Assembly (NCBI RefSeq): GCF_904061905.1
Contig: NZ_CAJFCI010000077.1
Coordinates: 62,001 to 126,000 of the forward strand
DNA length: 64,000 nt
Direction of reading: 5' to 3'
Source of the DNA: Zestomonas carbonaria
GTDB lineage: Bacteria > Pseudomonadota > Gammaproteobacteria > Pseudomonadales > Pseudomonadaceae
A program made the position numbers and the translations under genes. Below, piece after piece: positions 58,585 through 64,000 of the stretch. Under the pieces are notes generated by a model. The model was not told where the DNA came from, did no database searches, and saw only the letters and a list, made by a program, of their open reading frames with translations. The first letter of the stretch is position 1. Each line of letters starts with the position of its first letter.

Positions 58585-61353
58585 ATGGTTCGGGTACGCA
58601 AACTGGTACTGGCAATTGCAGCCGCTTCGGCGCTCACGTCCGGTATGGCGCACGCATTGGGGTTGGGGGAAGTCACGCTCAAATCCGCGTTGAATCAACC
58701 ATTGGATGCGGAAATCACTTTGCTCGACGTGAGGGATCTGGACTCGACCGAAGTACTTCCGAAACTGGCTTCTCCCGAGGATTTCAACAAGGCTGGCGTC
58801 GATCGCCAGTACTTCCTAACCGATCTCAAGTTCACTCCGATTCTCAAGCCCAATGGCCAGAGCGTCATCCGGGTGACTTCCAGCAAGCCGGTGCGCGAGC
58901 CGTACCTCAACTTCCTCGTCGAAGTGCTCTGGCCCAACGGTCGCTTGCTGCGCGAATACACCCTGCTGCTCGACCCGCCGCTCTATTCGCCGCAGGTCGC
59001 CACGGCTGCCGCGCCACAACTGCCGATCGCCGCGCCGGCGCCGCGTCCGGCCACCGCAGCCCCGGCTCCGCGCCCGACAACACCGGTCGCCGCGCCCGCT
59101 ACCCGTCCGGCCGCCCCCGCCCAGGCATCCATCCAGGGCAACGAATACCGCACTTCTTCCAACGACACCTTGTGGCAGATCGCCGAGCGCACCCGCTCCG
59201 CCGGGTCTGTGCACCAGACCATGCTGGCCATCCAGGATCTCAATCCCGACGCGTTCATCGACGGCAACATCAACCGCATGAAGAGCGGACAGGTGCTTCG
59301 TCTGCCAGACGAGCAGCAGGTCAGAAGCCGTTCCCAGAGCGAAGCCCTCGCCCAGGTGGCCGTCCAGAATACCGCGTGGCGTGAAGGCCGTTCCCTGGCG
59401 AGCGGCGGCGTTCGCCAACTGGACGCCACCAAGCGTGCCGCCGCTGGCGCCGCTCCGGCCCAGGCGCAAAGCGCGGACAGCCTCAAGCTGGTGTCCGGTG
59501 ACGCGGGCAAGGCTGCCGGCAAGGGCGCTGCCGGCGACAGCAAGGCGCTCACCGACAAGCTGGCCGTCACCCAGGAAAGCCTCGATACGACCCGTCGCGA
59601 GAACGACGAATTGAAAAGCCGCATGACCGACCTGCAGAGCCAGTTGGACAAGCTGCAGCGGCTGATTCAACTGAAGGACGAACAACTGGCCAAGCTGCAG
59701 GCCGACCTGGCTACCAGGGGGCAGGCGGTTCCTACCGAGGTCCTGCCTGCCGAATCGGCACCGGCTGCCCCGGCCGAACAGGCCGCCTCGCAACCGGAAG
59801 GCACCCAGGCCACCGCTCCTGCGCCCGGACCTGAGCCTGTCGATGCCCAGGCCGAGGCGCCGGACTACAACTACAGCGAAGAGCCGGCTGAAGAAGCTGC
59901 GCCGCAACCTGCCGCGACTCCTGCTCCGGCCGCCCAGGCTCCCGCGGAACAACCCGCTCCCGCGCCTGTCGAGGCGGAACGGCCCGCGCCTGCGCCCGCA
60001 GCGGAAGAACAACCGCAGCCGGGCTTCGTCGACGATCTGCTGGCCAATCCGATGCTGCCGTGGATTGCCGGTGGCAGCGGCCTGCTGGTGCTGCTGATCC
60101 TGCTGATGGCCTTGTCGCGGCGTAACGCTCAGAGAGAGCGTGAACTGCAGGACAGCCTGGCCGCCGAGGAGAGTGATACCGCTTTCGCCAGCGACCTGGA
60201 CTTGCCGGCTTCGGAGTTCGAAGGGCTGGAGAGCGTCGACGCCCCGGCTACCCAACAGCAGCAGTCGGATGATCGTGTGACCGCCCAGACCAGCGATGCC
60301 CTGGGCGAAGCGGACATCTACATCGCCTATGGCCGGTTCAACCAGGCGGCCGAGCTGCTGCAGAACGCGATCAACGATGAGCCGAATCGCAGCGACCTGC
60401 GCCTGAAGTTGATGGAAGTCCAGGCCGAGCTGGGGGACCGTGAAGGCTTCCTGCGCCAGGAAAGCGAACTGCGCGAGATCGGTGGTGCAAGCGCCGAGGT
60501 CGAGCAGCTCAAGGGCCGGTATCCGGCCATGGCCGCAGTTGCAGCCGCTGGCGTGGCTGCTGCTGCGCTCGCCGACAAGGCGGACGATCTGAATTTCGAT
60601 GACCTGTCCTTCGACGACGAGCAGGTCACCCCGGTCTCGAAGCAGGAAGAGGCATTCGACCTCAGCCTGGATGACCTGGCTTCCGAGCTGGAAAGCGAAC
60701 TGTCCGGAGCCTCTTCTGCCGAGACGTCGGTCGATTTCGACCTGGGCAGCGATGCGGATGCCACCTCCACGGCTGGCGTCGATGACGGTTTCGACTTCGA
60801 CCTGGAAGTGGACGAAGTACCAACCTCCAATAAGGCGACGGATGAGCTGGCGGACTTCAGCCTAGAGCTCGATGAAGCGAGCGCGACTGCGGATGAGGAT
60901 TTCTCGCTGAGCCTGGATGACGACCTGGCTGTCGAGCCGAAAGGCGACGAGCTGTCCGGGGCCGGTCTGGACTTCGAACTGCCGGAAGGTGCGGCGGAGC
61001 TTCCCGCCGATTTCGATCTTTCCCTGGATGACGAAGTGGCTTCGCCGTCCGGCGCCGATTTCGCCGCCCAGCTCGAAGAGGCGAGTGCGGGGCTGGACCA
61101 GTTCGATGAGTTGGAGCCTGTCGCGGAGCCCAAGCCTGCCGTCGCGGCTGCCCCGGACGATGCCTTCGAGGGCGACGATGACTTCGACTTCCTCTCCGGC
61201 ACGGACGAGACCGCGACCAAGCTGGACCTGGCGCGTGCCTACATCGACATGGGCGATGTGGAAGGTGCCCGGGATATCCTCGACGAGGTCCTCGCCGAGG
61301 GCAGCGACGGTCAACAACAGGAAGCGCGCGAATTGATCGCCCGTCTCGTATAG
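58585..61353 (+). CDS. fimV: FimV, type IV pilus assembly / polarity protein
   Basis: FimV is a peptidoglycan-binding inner-membrane hub needed for twitching motility and polar localisation, and it influences cyclic AMP signalling. The 922-residue protein has a signal peptide (residues 1-23, ending MAHA), a LysM domain at about 185-250 (SSNDTLWQIAERTRS), a Pro/Ala-rich and coiled-coil stretch, a single membrane helix at about 490-512 (LPWIAGGSGLLVLLILLMAL), and a very acidic cytoplasmic part (repeats such as DFDLSLDDE) ending in the conserved TPR-like FimV C-terminus ARAYIDMGDVEGARDILDEV. It starts 147 bases after the previous gene. Confidence 0.95.
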   Translation: MVRVRKLVLAIAAASALTSGMAHALGLGEVTLKSALNQPLDAEITLLDVRDLDSTEVLPKLASPEDFNKAGVDRQYFLTDLKFTPILKPNGQSVIRVTSSKPVREPYLNFLVEVLWPNGRLLREYTLLLDPPLYSPQVATAAAPQLPIAAPAPRPATAAPAPRPTTPVAAPATRPAAPAQASIQGNEYRTSSNDTLWQIAERTRSAGSVHQTMLAIQDLNPDAFIDGNINRMKSGQVLRLPDEQQVRSRSQSEALAQVAVQNTAWREGRSLASGGVRQLDATKRAAAGAAPAQAQSADSLKLVSGDAGKAAGKGAAGDSKALTDKLAVTQESLDTTRRENDELKSRMTDLQSQLDKLQRLIQLKDEQLAKLQADLATRGQAVPTEVLPAESAPAAPAEQAASQPEGTQATAPAPGPEPVDAQAEAPDYNYSEEPAEEAAPQPAATPAPAAQAPAEQPAPAPVEAERPAPAPAAEEQPQPGFVDDLLANPMLPWIAGGSGLLVLLILLMALSRRNAQRERELQDSLAAEESDTAFASDLDLPASEFEGLESVDAPATQQQQSDDRVTAQTSDALGEADIYIAYGRFNQAAELLQNAINDEPNRSDLRLKLMEVQAELGDREGFLRQESELREIGGASAEVEQLKGRYPAMAAVAAAGVAAAALADKADDLNFDDLSFDDEQVTPVSKQEEAFDLSLDDLASELESELSGASSAETSVDFDLGSDADATSTAGVDDGFDFDLEVDEVPTSNKATDELADFSLELDEASATADEDFSLSLDDDLAVEPKGDELSGAGLDFELPEGAAELPADFDLSLDDEVASPSGADFAAQLEEASAGLDQFDELEPVAEPKPAVAAAPDDAFEGDDDFDFLSGTDETATKLDLARAYIDMGDVEGARDILDEVLAEGSDGQQQEARELIARLV

Positions 61354-61357
61354 CTGC

Positions 61358-62224
61358 ATGACTGATGTGTTAGCACCTGCAGCGGCGGCCGAAACGGCCG
61401 CCGTTGGCTTTTCCAGAATCGCCCTTGGCGTGGAGTACAAGGGCTCGAGCTACCGTGGCTGGCAGCGCCAGGAGTCCGGCGTGCCGTCGGTCCAGCAGGC
61501 GCTCGAAGCGGCGCTGTCGAGGGTCGCTGCCTCACCGGTCGGCGTGGTCTGTGCCGGGCGCACCGATGCGGGCGTACACGCCAGCGGCCAGGTGGTGCAT
61601 TTCGATACCCAGGTGCAGCGTCCGCTGAAGGCCTGGATCATGGGCGCCAATGCCAACCTGCCGCACGACATCAGCGTGACCTGGGCGCAAGTCATGCCGG
61701 CGCATTTCCATGCCCGTTTCAAGGCGGTCGCGCGGCGCTATCGCTATGTGATCTACAACGACCAGATCCGCCCGGCGCACCTGGCCCAGGAGGTCACCTG
61801 GAATCACCGGCCCCTGGATATCGAGCGCATGCGCGAGGCCAGCCGCCATCTGCTGGGGACCCATGATTTCAGCGCGTTCCGTGCGACCCAGTGCCAGGCG
61901 AAATCGCCGGTCAAGCACATCCATCACCTCGAGCTGATCCCGTACGGCAAGCTGATCGTGCTGGATATCCGCGCCAACGCCTTCCTGCACCACATGGTTC
62001 GCAACATCGCCGGGGTACTGATGACCATCGGTGCGGGCGAACAGCCGGTGAGCTGGGCCAAGGCCGTGCTGGACGGGCGAGACCGGCGCGAGGGTGGGGT
62101 GACCGCGCACCCCTATGGCCTGTATCTGGTCCAGGTGGAGTACCCCGAGGAGTTCGCCCTGCCGGAGCGCTACCTCGGCCCGCACTTCCTTTCGGCGCTC
62201 CCGGATTGTGCGGCTGACGCCTGA
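61358..62224 (+). CDS. truA: tRNA pseudouridine(38-40) synthase
   Basis: TruA makes pseudouridine at positions 38-40 of tRNA anticodon stems. The 288-residue protein has the catalytic Asp70 in CAGRTDAGVHASGQVVHF, ARRYRYVIYN, and AFLHHMVRNIAGVLM. It starts four bases after the fimV stop. A GGGGG/CCCCC hairpin (62246-62259) lies in the gap before trpF. Confidence 0.95.
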   Translation: MTDVLAPAAAAETAAVGFSRIALGVEYKGSSYRGWQRQESGVPSVQQALEAALSRVAASPVGVVCAGRTDAGVHASGQVVHFDTQVQRPLKAWIMGANANLPHDISVTWAQVMPAHFHARFKAVARRYRYVIYNDQIRPAHLAQEVTWNHRPLDIERMREASRHLLGTHDFSAFRATQCQAKSPVKHIHHLELIPYGKLIVLDIRANAFLHHMVRNIAGVLMTIGAGEQPVSWAKAVLDGRDRREGGVTAHPYGLYLVQVEYPEEFALPERYLGPHFLSALPDCAADA

Positions 62225-62273
62225 AAGCTCCATTTGCTAACATCCGGGGGCTTTCCCCCAAAGGTGCCGCAAC

Positions 62274-62900
62274 TTGTCACTCGTTCGCAGCAAAATTTGT
62301 GGAATCACCCGTGTCGAGGATGCCCTGGTCGCCGCCGAGGCGGGCGCCGATGCCATCGGCCTGGTGTTCTACGCCAAGAGCCCGCGCGCGGTGAGCGTTC
62401 AGCAGGCGCGGACGATCATTGCCGCCTTGCCGCCCTTCGTGACTACCGTCGGGCTGTTCGTGAACGCCAGCCGCTGCGAGCTCGGCGAGATCCTCGACGC
62501 GGTCCCGCTGGACCTCCTGCAATTCCATGGAGACGAACAGCCCGCGGACTGCGAGGGCTACCACCGTCCCTATATCAAGGCCCTGCGGGTCAAGGCGGGC
62601 GATGATATCGCCGCGCAGGTCGCACGCTATCCGAAGGCTGCCGGAATCCTGCTGGACACCTATGTTCCGGGCGTGCCGGGTGGTACGGGCGAGGCGTTCG
62701 ACTGGAGCCTGGTGCCTCATGATCTGGGGCGGCCGGTGGTCCTCGCCGGTGGTCTGAACGCGGCGAACGTGCGTGCCGCGATCGAGCGGGTGCGCCCCTA
62801 CGCCGTCGATGTCAGCGGCGGAGTGGAAGCGGGCAAGGGGATCAAGGATGCCGACAAGGTGCGTGCTTTCCTCGCCGAAGTGCGACGGACAACGATTTGA
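62274..62900 (+). CDS. trpF: N-(5'-phosphoribosyl)anthranilate isomerase
   Basis: TrpF catalyses an Amadori rearrangement in tryptophan synthesis. The 208-residue TIM barrel begins at a TTG (MSLVRSKICGITRVEDAL) with the catalytic Cys9 in KICGITR and the general-acid Asp in YAVDVSGGVEAGKG. AAGG lies nine bases upstream of the TTG. A 219-base gap follows containing a GACGGCC/GGCCGTC hairpin shortly past the stop but no T-tract. Confidence 0.93.
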   Translation: MSLVRSKICGITRVEDALVAAEAGADAIGLVFYAKSPRAVSVQQARTIIAALPPFVTTVGLFVNASRCELGEILDAVPLDLLQFHGDEQPADCEGYHRPYIKALRVKAGDDIAAQVARYPKAAGILLDTYVPGVPGGTGEAFDWSLVPHDLGRPVVLAGGLNAANVRAAIERVRPYAVDVSGGVEAGKGIKDADKVRAFLAEVRRTTI

Positions 62901-63119
62901 GTGTGACGGCCCGAGGGCCTTGGCCGTCCATTAGCGGACTGCCGTAATGACCTTCCGAAGCCGGCGCAGCGCTTGCGTGGCATCGGAGGGCGGGAATCCA
63001 GCGGCGAGGATGCCTCGTCGATACGGCCGCCGACGCTCCGCCTGCGTTGCAGCGGCCATGAATTCGCTTGTGGATGTCTGCCGACGACATCCGGACCAAC
63101 AGCTTTGGAGAATGAGAGC

Positions 63120-63995
63120 ATGAGCAACTGGCTGGTAGACAAGCTGATCCCTTCGATCATGCGTTCTGAAGTAAAGAAGAGCTCGGTGCCCGAAGGACTC
63201 TGGCATAAATGCCCATCCTGCGATGCGGTGCTCTACAAGCCGGAGCTGGAAAAGACTTTCGAGGTCTGCCCGAAGTGCGACTACCACATGCGCATCGGCG
63301 CGCGGGCGCGCCTGGATCTGTTCCTGGATGAGGGCGGGCGCGAGGAGATCGGCGCCGATCTCGAACCGGTCGACCGCCTGAAGTTCCGTGACAGCAAGAA
63401 GTACAAGGATCGCCTGTCCGCGGCCCAGAAGCAGACCGGTGAAAAGGACGCCCTGGTGGCGATGAGCGGGACCCTGCAAGGCATGCCGGTGGTGTCCTGC
63501 GCCTTCGAGTTCGAGTTCATGGGCGGTTCCATGGGCTCGATCGTCGGCGAGCGCTTCGTGCGTGCCGCCAACGTGGCCCTGGAAAAACGCTGCCCGCTGG
63601 TCTGCTTCTCCGCTTCCGGCGGTGCGCGCATGCAGGAAGCCCTGATTTCCCTGATGCAGATGGCCAAGACCTCGGCGGTCCTGGCGCGCCTGCGCGAGGA
63701 GGGGCTGCCGTTCATTTCCGTACTGACCGACCCGGTCTACGGCGGGGTTTCCGCGAGCCTGGCGATGCTTGGCGATGTCATCGTCGCCGAACCCAAGGCG
63801 CTGGTGGGCTTCGCCGGCCCGCGGGTGATCGAGCAGACGGTGCGCGAGAAACTGCCGGAAGGCTTCCAGCGCAGCGAATTCCTCCTCGAGCACGGCGCCA
63901 TCGACCTGATCGTGCATCGCCGTGACCTGGCCGATCGCCTGGCCAAGCTGCTGGCCCAACTGATGGGGCTGCCCAGTCCGTCCGCCGCCGCATGA
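63120..63995 (+). CDS. accD: Acetyl-CoA carboxylase carboxyltransferase subunit beta
   Basis: AccD pairs with AccA to transfer the carboxyl group from biotin to acetyl-CoA, the first step of fatty acid synthesis. The 291-residue protein starts MSNWLVDKLIPSIM and has the N-terminal zinc ribbon with Cys31, Cys34, Cys50 and Cys53 (CPSC and CPKC), then the crotonase-fold segments FMGGSMGSIVGERF and ARMQEALISLMQMAKTS. The C-terminus is complete, ending five bases before the window edge. GGAG lies nine bases before the ATG. Confidence 0.97.
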   Translation: MSNWLVDKLIPSIMRSEVKKSSVPEGLWHKCPSCDAVLYKPELEKTFEVCPKCDYHMRIGARARLDLFLDEGGREEIGADLEPVDRLKFRDSKKYKDRLSAAQKQTGEKDALVAMSGTLQGMPVVSCAFEFEFMGGSMGSIVGERFVRAANVALEKRCPLVCFSASGGARMQEALISLMQMAKTSAVLARLREEGLPFISVLTDPVYGGVSASLAMLGDVIVAEPKALVGFAGPRVIEQTVREKLPEGFQRSEFLLEHGAIDLIVHRRDLADRLAKLLAQLMGLPSPSAAA

Positions 63996-64000
63996 TGCCC

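Overview
The window is chromosomal DNA from a gamma-proteobacterium of the genus Pseudomonas, most probably the P. aeruginosa group but not P. aeruginosa itself. Three things point there: a TyrA-AroA fusion of the pseudomonad type, a FimV pilus/polarity protein, and a gene order that from memory follows the PAO1 segment from ubiG (PA3171) down to accD (PA3112). The housekeeping DNA is GC-rich and carries no transposase, integrase, CRISPR array or prophage gene that I can see.

Region 1 (1-14737) is core metabolism and information processing: ubiG (partial) and an MTA/SAH deaminase on the minus strand, then mtnA, gyrA, serC, pheA, hisC, the tyrA-aroA fusion, cmk, rpsA and ihfB on the plus strand. 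serC to cmk form a tightly packed aromatic amino acid/serine operon with overlapping or nearly overlapping genes. rpsA has a leader that folds into three hairpins and ends in a strong terminator.

Region 2 (15061-35961) is an O-antigen biosynthesis locus in the usual pseudomonad position between ihfB and comEA/tyrB/uvrB. It opens with wzz and a beta-CASP metallo-beta-lactamase-fold protein. A strikingly AT-rich strain-specific cassette follows (about 17.6-25.4 kb): Wzx flippase, polysaccharide pyruvyl transferase, Wzy-like polymerase, GT2 glycosyltransferase, hexapeptide acyltransferase and two more glycosyltransferases. GC-rich DNA resumes with rmlB-rmlA-rmlC-rmlD (dTDP-L-rhamnose), a WcaJ-type initiating transferase, an O-antigen-ligase-type membrane protein, a WbpV-like epimerase/reductase, a WbpL-like initiating transferase and wbpM. 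Together they predict an acylated and possibly pyruvylated, rhamnose-containing O polysaccharide made by the Wzx/Wzy route, with two candidate lipid-carrier priming enzymes.

Region 3 (36040-46212) holds comEA, a tRNA-Asn with a truncated neighbouring relic, an aromatic/aspartate aminotransferase, uvrB, a divergently regulated EmrAB-type efflux pair with its LysR regulator, gltX, and a duplicated tRNA-Ala/tRNA-Glu operon behind a near-consensus promoter with a GC-rich discriminator.

Region 4 (46327-63995) begins with an Entner-Doudoroff group (pgl, edd, eda), then a thioesterase, dusC, and ibpA with a sigma-32-type promoter and a ROSE-like RNA thermometer. A LysR gene diverges from leuC-leuD-leuB-asd-usg, followed by fimV, truA, trpF and accD. 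The LysR/leuC gap carries repeated ATTCC/GGAAT operator-like half-sites.

Three families of short palindromic intergenic repeats are scattered through the GC-rich parts; two of them start with GTAG and look like REP/REPIN elements. The most unusual parts are the O-antigen locus with its beta-CASP protein, pyruvyl transferase and two priming transferases, and the RNA-level control elements. I did not find a clearly novel defence or mobile system.
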